Assembly: GCF_030936135.1 (NCBI RefSeq)
Contig: NC_082620.1
Span: 4,340,001-4,404,000, forward strand
DNA: 64,000 nt
Direction: 5' to 3'
DNA from: Gavia stellata
Lineage: Eukaryota > Chordata > Aves > Gaviiformes > Gaviidae
Shown in pieces: positions 40,701-49,620 of this stretch (position 1 is the first letter of the stretch; each line of letters starts with the position of its first letter). The position numbers were made by a program, and so were the translations under genes. Below the pieces are notes generated by a model. That model was not told the origin of the DNA. It searched no databases and worked only from the letters and a program-made list of their open reading frames with translations.

Positions 40701-43700
40701 CAGAAAAAAATTAGTTCCAGCAGTCCCCATTTAAAACAACAGAATTCACAGAATCTGCAGAACTTGCTTTAGGGAGCCAGCAGAAGAGCCAGAGAGACTA
40801 CTGAGAGATGTCATGAAAAAAACGTTCCGAAATTCATGGCGCAGTGAACAAACACAGCATGAAACCAGGACTCCCTCTGCTAAACTCTTGGTGGCAACAC
40901 TTGTCACATCGCATGGTATAAGACAGGACATTTTCATCATATATGAAATGAGGGTAACAACTTGCCTGTCTCAAAGGGACTTGATGAGTACTTGACATCT
41001 GCAAAGAATTCTGCGATACTAAAGGGAAGAAATGCTGTAGAAGACCAAAGTACTGCTCTTGAAGTGGATGCAAAAGTACCTTGCTCTGATTCCATGGTTC
41101 ACCTTCTCCTCTCTAGAAGGACTAAACTTAATTTGACGCCGAGCTTTTCCCATTTCCGTGATCCAGTAATGCACCCTTTCTTTTCTGCATTATTCTTCTA
41201 AAGATTTCCAAACAAATACAATTTAACTAAACCTCACAAAACATCAGCAATACCAGTACCATCCTTGTTTCCCACACATAATTAACAGACGTAGTTCTAG
41301 GGCAGATGCTGAACACCTTACCTTGCACACTAGGGAAGGGTGGTACACAGGAGGAAAGCGAAACTATCTGATTAAAGCCGGACAGCAAGCCGAAGATTGG
41401 CCTAGACTTAAAATTCAGGAGCTTCCACCCTCCAGGCTCACCTACATTTTTGCTTGTATTCACTCACTCATCAAGAACATTTTAGCACAGTCCCATGTTT
41501 TACAGAATTACTCTCTGGGCTTTTCTTCACTGCCAGTTTGATTTCTGTGTAACTAGCATATATCAGCTCTCCCAAGGTAGAGACACCTAAGTTTTAACAT
41601 AAAATAAACTTATCTTGTCAACCATCTACTTTCAAATGGGATTCGCATGATGTTAAGATCATCTAAATCATATTGCCTTCACTGTGGGTTTTTTATCTTA
41701 GGAGAGGTGACACATATTGGTTCCCTCAACAGTAAAAAAATGCAGTTCTATTAGCAATGAAGACAAGTTTTGAGGCTCAGTTAGAGAAAAGGGATCCTAT
41801 TAATTGAGTATAAGGAATAATAAAACTTTCAAGGGATAGTATAAAGGTCCTTAACTAACTTTTTGTCCTCCAATTCTATTCATCACTTTTATGCAATATA
41901 TCACACCTTCAAAGTATCTCAAGTTTTTTTTTTCCCATCTACAAAATACACAAAAAATATAGATAAAAATAAGTATTTACCACAAGAGGGTGCCAGAAAC
42001 TCAAATATACTACAACTCAGCTGCTTCCAGACATAAGCATCATCACCAGGGCCCAGCCAGATCTCACAGCTAGGCAGTGATTCTCTAGAGAGGCCTTTAG
42101 TCTCTTCATGTGCAGTCATCATCATTTCTGTTACTCCACTATGTATCTGCAAAAATTTCAGCCGCTAAGAATTCACTTGACATAACCGCTGCAAATACCA
42201 GCTTCAACACCATAATGGAAGTCACACTACCCGGTCTGTCTGTAGCGGAGACAATGCTATGTGATACCAAAGAAAAGGGCACTTCTCTCTTTAACCTTGT
42301 CACTGGCTTCCCATTTTTATATGGATAGTGTAGCTGCTTTCAAATCTTTTATAGCTGGATGAAAGAAAAATAATGAAGTCTCAAAATCCATCCACTCCTC
42401 CAAAAATATGGAAAACATATGAGAATCAACACAATAATATAGCTTACGTAATGTATTAGTTAAGTTAACTGAACCTGTTTAGGTTGTGGATAAACTTATT
42501 TGGTGCATATGGTCTATTTTATTTCTTCAGTCAAATCCCAGGACTCACACAGGTATCTTACTACGGCTAATACTCTAAAATTTTGGGGCCCGATTCATAG
42601 CACACTGAAGTCAAAGCAAAGGTACTCATCAAATTCAGTTAGCACAGGGTCAGACCTGCTCAGATGAGGCAGATGAACAGCAGCACTGATAAAATTCCTG
42701 TTGAATACTTCAAAAAAGTACCTATAGCTGTTAACTACTACTTCCATGGAATCATTCCATCAAGCCACTCGTGTTAAGTGTTGAGTTTTCTAAGAATATA
42801 CACATTTTGCTCTTCTGTAGCATGTTTCAAGGAAAATTCAAAGCATTTTAACTACTTAAGCTGACTTTGCAAAGAGAAAAACTACAGATGTGTGGTGCGA
42901 ACAGTGAAGTCATAAAAGGCACAAAGAAAGAAAGAAACCACCACAGAATTCATATCCTCAGAAAAATTCCAGAGCATCCTAAGTACTAGAGCTTGTATGT
43001 TCGGCCCTAAGGAGCCACACTAGCATTACTGGGCTGTCACTCCACACAAAATTTGGCCAGGCTGGGAAACTGCCCAAAGCAGGATTTGAAATGAAGCCTA
43101 AGTTATTGTGAGAAAACATGTATTATATTGACAGGTAAGAGTCTTGATCCTGACTACAAATACTCAACAATTCTGACATATGCTTGTACATAACCTGATG
43201 ACATATATATGATGAATTGGACAACTTATGGTACTTTGACTGCATTGTCCAAAGCTACCAACATTTTAAATGAGATCTGCATTCTCCTTCTAGCAAGACT
43301 TCCAAGTACAAGGCACGGTGCAACAGCAAAGGAACCAGTCTTATAAGGTAGGAGACAGTAACGCTCCAGAACATGTTAGCTCCAGGCAAAGTCAGGGAAG
43401 ATTCCACTCTTTCCCAGCGATGGCTGTTCAATAGCCTGTATCTAATGAAAACAATGGACATCACAGTCCAGAGACCATTTATCTTCACCATAAACCCCAT
43501 CTTTTAAGGCAGAGAATCCAGAGGCTTAACAGTCAAGAGCTACAGGCAAGTGGGGAGGAAAATTCACCTATATATTAACAATGCAACTAGGGAATTAAGT
43601 CTCTGGAGCAACAAATCAGGCATCTTTCAACATCTTTGAAATTTGTTTTAATTACTTCCTTACATGAAGAAAAAAACGCAGCTAGATGGTAGACTCAATC

Positions 43701-46700
43701 CAAAGTGGGTATAATGAAGCTTCAGCAAAAAAACAGGTACTATTTTGGGCCTTAGTACTCTCCTTGCTTCCCCACTAAACCACATGTAAGAACATCACCA
43801 AGTATAAAAGATGTTGGAACAGTGCATTCTGTTCACCTTATCATCTTTCCTTTCTCAGTCTCTTGCATTAAATTTGTATGTAGTCTGGTTTTAGCGTAGT
43901 GAGCCTTCCAGTGTTAAACAAAATAAAAGAATCCCACATACAGAATCCACTCTGCTTACCCTGCCTCAGTGGCTGCACTACCATTTTGGTACCATGTCAA
44001 ATTCAGCCATTGACTTTAACAATTTCAAGCCTTTTATGACTCACACAGACCAGCTACACGCTGCCTTTCAAGCGACAGGATTCTCAGGTTTTGCACATAT
44101 AATGTGTACAAGATGTATATGTACAGATAATTAGGTATCGTTTTGTGTCCCACACTAAGCAGCTTGGAAAAATTCAGATGTATTTATCTAAACGAACAAC
44201 ACTCCTGCCAATTAATGTTAAAGAATTTCAATTTCTCTCACATTACTGGGATTTACAGTTAAATGGAATGCCGGAAGACTGGCTGGCTGAGCCAAGACTC
44301 ACCAAATATACTGCCAAAGTATTCAGTGTCAAAGAAATACCGATAGCCAAGAAAAATCGGAAATCAGTTATTCTGTTCACAGGCTATACCATCACCTTGC
44401 TCTTCCCTTTCTTTTACTATAAGGAATAGTAACAGAGAGACGGGATCTTTTCTTCTGTCTACTTTTTAGTAAAGACATTGCTAAAGGCCCAAGGAACATG
44501 ATTGCTAAACAATACCAAATATTTTAAAATGTCTGGTAGAAATGTTTATTGCCTTTAGAATGTAATTCTATCTATGTAAATAATTTCATTTGACCAGCAA
44601 CACTCCCCCCCTCCCCCCCACAATGCCTGAGGCAATATATTCATTCATGAGAATGAGAAAATTAAACTGAGAAAAACAGATAATAAGCCAACAGATAGCT
44701 GATGCTCCCTTTTCAGCATCTAAACTAACTAGATTTGTAATAGAAAACACGACAGGATCCAAACATAAACATGTTAAGCAAGGCAATGCTGCTACTCATG
44801 GCCTTATGTTGAATGCTAGACAATAAATAAACATCATCAGTGGTAGAAAGAAAATATTTTTAAAAATTCTCTAAATGTTTAGTGTGCAATAGGAACAACT
44901 TTTTACACGCATTGATAAGAGTGTCAAAACCGCAATGGTTGCGGAAGAGGAGTGGCATTTAATTCCACCAGACTAAAAGATATTTTTATGGTTTTGTTTT
45001 ATTCCAAAATTGTGCCCTTAAGAACTCATCTACTGTGCTATATATTCTTCAATTACACCCCCTTTTTCCGGCCAAAGCTGCGAGATTCTCTCAAATCCCA
45101 TCCAAGCCAAGAGAATTTCAGAGCACTGAACACTGCTCAGCTAGAGTTCTGGATGGGGAACGTGCAGCCAGCGCAAGACACGTACTAGACTGTGAGGATG
45201 GGGGTATCTGTCATCAGCGGGCACCGACAGCCTTGGGCAGACAGAACAACCCTTCTCTCTCCACACAGGCACACAATGCGGGGAAGGAGGGAAGTTAACA
45301 TATAAGCAGGACTGCTCCTGCTGCGTGCGTGGAGGGGGCGAATATTAGTGTGGCCACCCTCTAGCTGAACTCAAGCGGCACTTCACGTACCTGAAGCAAG
45401 GCAGAGCACCAGAGCTGCCCTTTAAACAAACTCTGCCACTAACGAAGTTGTGACAGGCCAGGAGCCCAAAGGGGTGCGACTCATTTGCTATCACCTGAGA
45501 ATCCAGCATTTTTGGGTAGAATGTGACAGAATCCAGCAGGGGAGCAGTTAATTGACCATTTTCACTCACAGTGGCTTCAGACCACCTCTCTCCTCAGAGC
45601 AGCTGACACAAGACAGTCTCTCTGGCGAAAAGTTAACTTTTCAGCCTCGGTATTCTGCCTTATCTCAAACTCTTCCTGAATGCACAAGCATGAACTCCAC
45701 TATGTTCTTTACAGACAATGCCTGAAAAACTCTCCACGTTTCACATAAGGTAAGAGTTACTGTTCCCATTTTTCACTACGGAGACAGTGACAGACTGACT
45801 TTCTTCATGTCCTTAATTTTAAAACCCAGGGGGTGCTCTGACTACATTTATGAGGCCCATTAAAGCAAGACTTTTTCATTTCCAAGCCTTCTTCTGAGGT
45901 AAAGCAAACCTAAATAAATGTTTTAAAAAAAAGGTGCAATGGGAGGATACTATATCCAAACACAAGAGAACTTGAATGTTTCTCAGGCAACCACATTTGC
46001 CAATTAACCAGATTTCTTTCTCAGAAACTTATAGTCAACTGCCTTGTAGACTTACAGATCAGTCGCCGGTTGTTTCAGGTTTCCTTATTCTGAACGCATT
46101 CACCCAAAGTGTGAGGAATGGACTGCAATGCCTGCACTTCAAACTGCGACTGATGAAAACATGCGGCCGATGCAAAACTGCCCAGCAAGCCTACTGTGAG
46201 TCTGGTAACTCGGCCTTTGACAACCGAGGAGGAGATTTGTGCTGGTTAGTCAGGGTGTGAATTGTAGGTATTTCTATTTCAGTTTAGTTCAACAATGCTC
46301 CCTACAAACTCAGCCTCCTCAGTCCAAAGTAAAAGGATCAACAGAGAGGTTCACAGCGATTTAGACAAATCCGTATAGATTTGAATGACTGCACATAAAA
46401 GCATGTCGGTGGCAGACTTCGCTCTATTTTCTTCCCTGTTGCTGAAACAGCCAGACCTTTCATCTCCTGCTGGCTGCAGGAGGGCCCTCCGCAGCCACCT
46501 AAAGGATTTTACAAAATCCTATTGGTATCACATATTCAGGAGTCTGTCCGAGAAACTGATGAGATGAGAGAACTGCCGGGAGGTCACTAAATTTGAGGTA
46601 GGTAGAGTTTGCAATGAAATACAACTTACCCTGGATCATGAGCAAGCCAGTGCAAGTGACCGGAAACCTACGCTACACACAACTACATCGTATTTCCACT

Positions 46701-47892
46701 TTTCTCTCTGGCTCCTCCATTCATTTCAGGTCCCAGTTTAAAAATATCTTAAGGTTTTGGTATGTTTCTTGAGCACGCACTCAAGCCAGGGAACTTATAT
46801 TTCTTTTTTACCCTCCCCATTCAGTTTTGGACAATACCTATACTATGTCCATCATTGCTTTGCCCTTTTATGCTCTTGGTTGAAGGATCTTTCTCCCTCC
46901 CAGGTGGAAGGCACAAACATTTTGTTTGACTGGTACTTCCCCTCATTTCAAAACCCAGCTGACACAGAAATTGCCTCCTTTCTCTCTGGCTGTGCCTTCC
47001 CCCCCCGCCCCCCAATTCAAGTGCTTTCTTGAGTTTCACACACAGCCCCTAAAACAAAAACACCACGCCGCGGGGCCTGGCCTGAACAGCTCCTCCCGTC
47101 AGAACTGCACTTGGCTGTCGGGTGGAGCGTGCCCGCCTCAGCTCGTGCCCCCACACAGGGCAGGGCGCCGAACTACAAACCCAACTCCCCCGGGACGCGA
47201 AGCTCTAGGGGTGCCACCGGGCACCCGGGGTCAAGCAATGCCGGGAGGCAGAGCCGCTCAGCGGGGCGCCCCGGCCCTCCCCAGCGGAGCCTTTCCCCCG
47301 GCCGTGACGAGGCACCGCGGTTCCCCCCGGGCAGCGGCCCCTCGCCGCCCCTCCCGCGCCAGGCTGCCCAGGGGCCGGCGGGAGACGGGGGGGGAGCGCC
47401 CCGCGCACCTCGGGGAGCCGCTGTCACCGGCCGCCGGCTCCTCGCGGGGTCAGCGCTCCCGCGCCCCTCCGGTGCCGGTGCTCTCGCCAGGGCGCCCGGG
47501 CTTCGGCGGCGACAGGCCCAGGGCGGCGGGGGCTGAGGCGGCCCGAGCCGCCCCCTCGCCAGTGACCGTTACGACAGGTGCGGGGGCGGCGCGCGGGCGG
47601 CGCGCGGGCGGCGGTTGGCGCCGAGGCCGCGCGCGCGGGGGGGCAGGGGAGGGGAGGGGAGGGGAGCGGAGCGGGCCGGCGCCGCCGCGCGCGCCCCCCA
47701 CCGCCGGCCGCGGCGGGAGGGGGCAGAGGCGCGGCGCCCACGCCTCGCCCGCTCCCCCGCGGAGGAGGCGGCGGCCTCGCCCCACCCCACCCCGCCCCGC
47801 CCGTCCCCCGCCACCCCCTGCCCGAGCCGAGCGGGCAGAGCGCCGGCCCCGTTTACCTGGCTGGGCTGCTCCGCTTGCTCCGAGGAGGCCAT
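10679..47892 (-). CDS. PEX14: PEX14, peroxisomal membrane docking protein (5' part, exons 1-3)
   Basis: PEX14 sits in the peroxisomal membrane and, with PEX13, forms the docking site for cargo-loaded import receptor PEX5; it also binds PEX19. The coding parts seen here join as 47892-47857, 40538-40491 and 10763-10679, giving residues 1-56. Exon 1 encodes [12 protein letters not shown], the mammalian start as I know it. Exon 3 encodes most of the conserved N-terminal receptor-binding helix bundle, including FLQN (Phe35) and AFLKKK (Phe52), residues known to line the pocket for PEX5 WxxxF peptides. All three joins keep frame with GT-AG sites. The transmembrane segment, coiled coil and acidic tail lie beyond the left edge. 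The gene is divergent from DFFA and starts in a CpG island. Identification is firm; only the missing 3' part limits the model. Confidence 0.95.
13693..13857 (-). repeat. L1-like LINE remnant (ORF2 C-terminal cysteine motif)
   Basis: On the minus strand about 54 codons are open from 13857 down to a stop near 13693. The translation has a pair of cysteines, then about ten residues, then [15 protein letters not shown]. This resembles the C-terminal C-x2-C ... H-x4-C segment of L1-clade ORF2 proteins, where HxxWxC is followed by P-x-I-x-x-[FI]-W. The second cysteine pair position is degraded. No upstream reverse transcriptase was recognised. L1 copies are rare in birds, so this would be very old. 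Confidence 0.45.
14044..14200 (+). repeat. L1-like LINE remnant, opposite strand
   Basis: The forward frame reads [16 protein letters not shown] and then [16 protein letters not shown]. This fits the L1 ORF2 C-terminal pattern LHK-x-P-N, C-x-R-C, GTLLHxxWxC, with Tyr replacing the second cysteine and Gln the histidine. The open frame continues to a stop near 14241. The copy points opposite to the similar remnant about 190 bases to its left, so the two are either separate insertions or parts of a rearranged element. Confidence 0.45.
15985..16250. promoter_or_regulatory. Intronic CpG-rich island
   Basis: A block of very high GC and CpG content lies deep inside PEX14 intron 2, about 31.6 kb from the PEX14 start and flanked on both sides by AT-rich DNA. 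The right edge is abrupt, at about 16247. On the minus strand, the PEX14 sense, there is a possible donor (TCA|GTGAGAACG) near 16030, so the block could be an alternative first exon or a non-coding RNA promoter. A smaller GC-rich patch follows at about 16625-16690. No known gene was recognised. Confidence 0.6.
19423..19530 (+). repeat. Old sauropsid retroposon 3' end with (AATAAT) tail
   Basis: The sequence starts AGAGCTCTTTGGGACAAG, continues through TTTGCACAGTGCCTGGTGC and ends in ACACAAATAATAATAAA. From memory this matches a family common in turtles and crocodilians (AGCTCTTTGGGGCAGGGAC ... GTACAGCACCTAGCACA ... AATACAAATAATAA). I cannot name the family with certainty. A second copy lies at 34504. 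The AT-rich tail marks it as a retroposon 3' end in the forward orientation. Confidence 0.55.
29089..29130. repeat. CA-repeat next to a perfect 20-bp palindrome
   Basis: Alternating CA dinucleotides (29089-29106) are followed by TATGCACAATATTGTGCATA at 29111-29130. That sequence equals its own reverse complement over 20 bases. Its arms resemble C/EBP half sites. It lies in PEX14 intron 2, just before the tandem array at 29412. Confidence 0.8.
29412..29655. repeat. Degenerate tandem array, 5-6 units of 41-44 bp
   Basis: Units begin near 29452, 29496, 29537, 29580 and 29622, with spacings of 44, 41, 43 and 42. Each starts with a version of GTCWATAY, followed by an RCAGC-type core, then an AAAA stretch and often a CTTTTAA or TTGTAATA stretch. 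A poorer sixth unit precedes them from about 29412. The units differ at many positions, so the array is old rather than a recent microsatellite. The second unit holds a CAGCTG E-box. Confidence 0.7.
32378..32600 (+). repeat. Old CR1-type LINE fragment
   Basis: The stretch ATGAGGAAAGATTAAATGAG, then TGATAACTGTCTGCAAACAT and TCTGAAGGGTGCAGA follows the order of the ORF2 3' region of CR1-type elements (gaggaaaggttaaa ... gataacagtcttcaaata ... aaggg). It is much more diverged than the copy at 48588 and is in the forward orientation. Confidence 0.5.
34504..34590 (+). repeat. Second copy of the old sauropsid retroposon
   Basis: AAGCTCTTAGGGACAGGCAA, then CACTTTGTACAGCCTGATAG and a GGCCTGTAACTG segment parallels the copy at 19423 and the turtle/crocodilian family it resembles. 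The tail is not well preserved. Two similar copies in one intron support this being a real dispersed family. Confidence 0.5.
36717..36790 (+). repeat. MIR-like SINE fragment
   Basis: The order CTGG-CTAAACAGTTAACCTGTAT, then ATCTCAATTAG, then AAAAGGGAGATAAC follows the MIR core (GGCAAGTTACTTAACCTCT ... CCTCAGTTTCC ... AAATGGGGATAAT). It is diverged and in the forward orientation within PEX14 intron 2. Confidence 0.45.
40491..40538 (-). CDS. PEX14: PEX14 exon 2
   Basis: This 48-base exon is bounded by a TTTACAG acceptor and a GTAAG donor. It encodes [16 protein letters not shown] (residues 13-28), the same length as the mammalian exon as I recall it and sharing the S-x-x-x-x-EN ... REPL pattern. 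It joins exon 1 and exon 3 in phase 0 on both sides. The region is the weakly conserved linker before the receptor-binding domain, which explains the low identity and the unusual cysteine. Confidence 0.9.
42585..42657. repeat. Palindromic MITE-like remnant
   Basis: One arm reads GGGGCCCGATTCATAGCACA then CTGAAGTCAAAG. The other reads AATTCAGTTAGCACAGGGTC then AGACCT, roughly its reverse complement. This resembles the palindromic repeat seen in reptile genomes (GGCCTGATC ... TTGAAGTCAATGG ... CATTGACTTCAATGG ... GATCAGGCCC). The copy is diverged. Confidence 0.4.
47646..47664 (+). other. G-quadruplex motif
   Basis: Four runs of four G separated by single A bases occur on the plus strand, close after another G run at about 47636-47643. 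The pattern fits the G4 consensus and lies just inside PEX14 intron 1, about 0.2 kb from exon 1, on the strand opposite to the PEX14 transcript. Confidence 0.7.
47857..47892 (-). CDS. PEX14: PEX14 exon 1 (start codon)
   Basis: The exon encodes [12 protein letters not shown] and ends at a CAG|GTAAAC donor. The context GGGAAGATGGCC gives a good start and also matches a YY1-type AAGATGGC site, a common feature at the start of housekeeping genes. It ends in phase 0, fitting exon 2. Confidence 0.95.
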
Positions 47893-48130
47893 CTTCCCAG
47901 GCCCGGCTAGTCCATCCCCGCCCAACCGATGGAACGCCCTCACCGCCGTTCCGCGCCCCGCGCGGCCCCACCGGCTCACGCTGCAGGCAGAACGAGTCGA
48001 ACGCCGGGGCACCGATGCGCCCCCGCGGGGAACCACTCCTGCCTTGAGTTTCCGGCCTCTGCGGCCTCCCGCTGGGACGGGAGCCAGCGGGCGGGCTGGC
48101 TCGGGGCAGGCTTGAGGAGAGCAAGCCACA
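47893..48130 (-). promoter_or_regulatory. PEX14: PEX14 5' UTR and promoter region
   Basis: This is CpG-rich sequence directly upstream of the PEX14 start codon on the minus strand. A GGGCGGGG Sp1-type box is near 47920 (seen as CCCCGCCC on the plus strand). No TATA box is seen. The transcription start cannot be fixed by reading alone. Confidence 0.5.
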
Positions 48131-48587
48131 GACCGGGAGACTGTATGGGTTGCAGTGGCCTGCCTTGCCGGGCAGAAAAGTTTTCCTTGCCCGGAAAAAC
48201 CAGTCGGGCCACCGAGGAGACCCGCGTTGGTCTGGGCAGTGTGGCAGGGCCATGGCGCACAGCTTCGGCCTCGCTGCTTACAGGTGTAACCGCAGATATC
48301 GCTCCTTGCTGTTTTGCTCTTATGGCTCCCAGAAGCCTGCCAAGAGGCGTAACTAACAGGTCCGATTTTGTACGAGCAGCAGGAGCTCCCACGAGGAACA
48401 CCCCTCGCTTTGGCAGCCCCAGGGGTTCCCACCCCGACGGAGCTGCTCCGATACATGCCAGGGGGGATTTATTGTGTGCCTGTATTTTTTCTGTTTATAT
48501 TATAATTTCACAACCAGCACACTTGTCTGTAAGGGAATGTATTGTTTGAATACACCTAGGCACACTTTTACTTCCTTTTATTTACTT

Positions 48588-48990
48588 GACACAGAATCAC
48601 TAAGTTGGAAAAGACCTGTAAGACCATCAAGTCCAACCACCAACCCAACCCCACCATGTCCACTAAACCATGTCCCGCAGTGCCACATCCACACGTTCCC
48701 TGAACACCTCCAGCGATGGTGACTCCACCACCTCCCTGGGCAGCCTCTTCCAGTGCTTCACCACTCTCCCAGTAAAGACATTTTTCCTAATATCCAGCCT
48801 GAACCTCCCCTGGCGCAACTTGAGGCCATTCCCTCTTGTCCTGTCACTTGTCACTTGGGAGAAGAGACCAACACCCCCCTCCCCACAACCCCCTTTCAGG
48901 CAGTTGTAGAGAGCGATGAGGTCTCCCCTCAGCCCCCTCTTCTCCAGACTGAACACCCCCAGCTCCCTCAGCCGCTCCTCACAAGACTTC
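48588..48990 (-). mobile_element. CR1 LINE, 5'-truncated, between PEX14 and DFFA
   Basis: The plus strand reads as the reverse complement of the avian CR1 3' end: CACAGAATCAC-TAAGTTGGAA, then AGTCCAACCACCAACCCA, GGTGACTCCACCACCTCCCT and CTCAGCCGCTCCTCACAAGA. The minus strand keeps an open frame (48956 to 48663) with the ORF2 tail, including [20 protein letters not shown] and [13 protein letters not shown]. It is truncated at its 5' end (plus-strand 48990), as is usual for CR1, and little diverged, so it is fairly young. It lies inside the divergent promoter interval. Confidence 0.95.
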
Positions 48991-49079
48991 CCACTACTTC
49001 GTTTTACGAGTAATTAAATTGGTGCCAAGGCCGAGAGTTTTTTTTGTGGGCTTCTTGAACGTCGGGGCTCTGCAGTCCA

Positions 49080-49620
49080 GACAAGCTCCGAGGAACAGCA
49101 CCCCCAGCGCGATGACTACGGAAGCGGCGGCGGGGCCGCTTGTTGGGGAGCAAGGCACCTTTGTCGCGCCTGACCTGTCCCCTTAAGCCGCCGGCGAAGC
49201 GCCCGGCGGCCCCGGGGTGGGGCTCCGCAGAACTCCGCGTCCCAGCGCGCCCCGCGGCCCGTCCCGGCGAGCACCGCGGCCGCCCGCCCGCCCGCCCTGG
49301 GAGGCCCCGCAGCCGCGCGGCGGCCATGGCGGCGGCGCTGAAGCGCTGCCTGGTGCGGCGGAGGGACGGGCGGCAGCAGCACGGCGTGGCCGCCTCCTGC
49401 CTGCGGGAGCTGCGCGACAAGGGTGAGGGGCGGCCGCCCGGCTGCCGCGGGGCTGAACGTGCCGCCGTCTCGGGGCGGGGCAGCCGGTGGCGGCCGCCGC
49501 GCTCCGGGTGCCGGCGGGCCCCGCCGGGCTGCCCGCTGGCCCCGCGGGGCTCTCCCCGGGTCCCGCCGGTTTGAGGCCTGGCTTCCTGGCCTGCTCGCCC
49601 GCCGTGCCTCGGAGGTGGCG
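49080..49620. promoter_or_regulatory. DFFA: DFFA promoter and CpG island
   Basis: A second CpG-rich block starts just right of the CR1 and covers DFFA exon 1 and the first part of intron 1. An ETS-type ACGGAAG lies at 49118-49124, and no TATA box is seen. The start codon context GCGGCCATGGCG is close to an ideal Kozak sequence. The distance between the PEX14 and DFFA start codons is about 1.43 kb, of which about 0.4 kb is the CR1. Confidence 0.7.
49326..49422 (+). CDS. DFFA: DFFA exon 1
   Basis: Encodes residues 1-32 plus one base, from MAAALKRCLVRRRDG to ELRDK, ending at GTGAGG. It contains the HGVAASCL signature of the CIDE-N domain. The human protein has a longer variable leader here. Confidence 0.95.

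Larger units (their letters stand above)
40539..47856 (-). other. PEX14: PEX14 intron 1 (7.3 kb)
   Basis: The intron is AT-rich from 40.5 to about 47.0 kb, then becomes the CpG island that extends over exon 1. It holds a palindromic MITE-like remnant at 42585 and a C-run near 44604. No gene was recognised on either strand. The long plus-strand open frame at its right end (46926-48047) is a by-product of high GC. Confidence 0.85.
47050..48110. promoter_or_regulatory. PEX14: CpG island over PEX14 exon 1
   Basis: GC and CpG content rise sharply from about 47.05 kb and stay high past the PEX14 start codon to about 48.1 kb. Several stop-free frames on both strands here are a consequence of GC content, not genes. 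The island presumably holds the PEX14 start site and, on its right side, the shared divergent promoter with DFFA. Confidence 0.75.

Noticed and set aside
45745-45800. Possible reverse MIR fragment (GTTACTGTTCCCATTTTTCA)
   Set aside because: Only a short stretch fits, so it was not listed as a feature.
46926-48047. A 373-codon open frame on the plus strand and several large overlapping frames on both strands
   Set aside because: They lie in the CpG island around PEX14 exon 1, where stop codons are rare. The residues are Pro/Arg/Gly/Ala-rich low-complexity sequence and the frames overlap each other on both strands.
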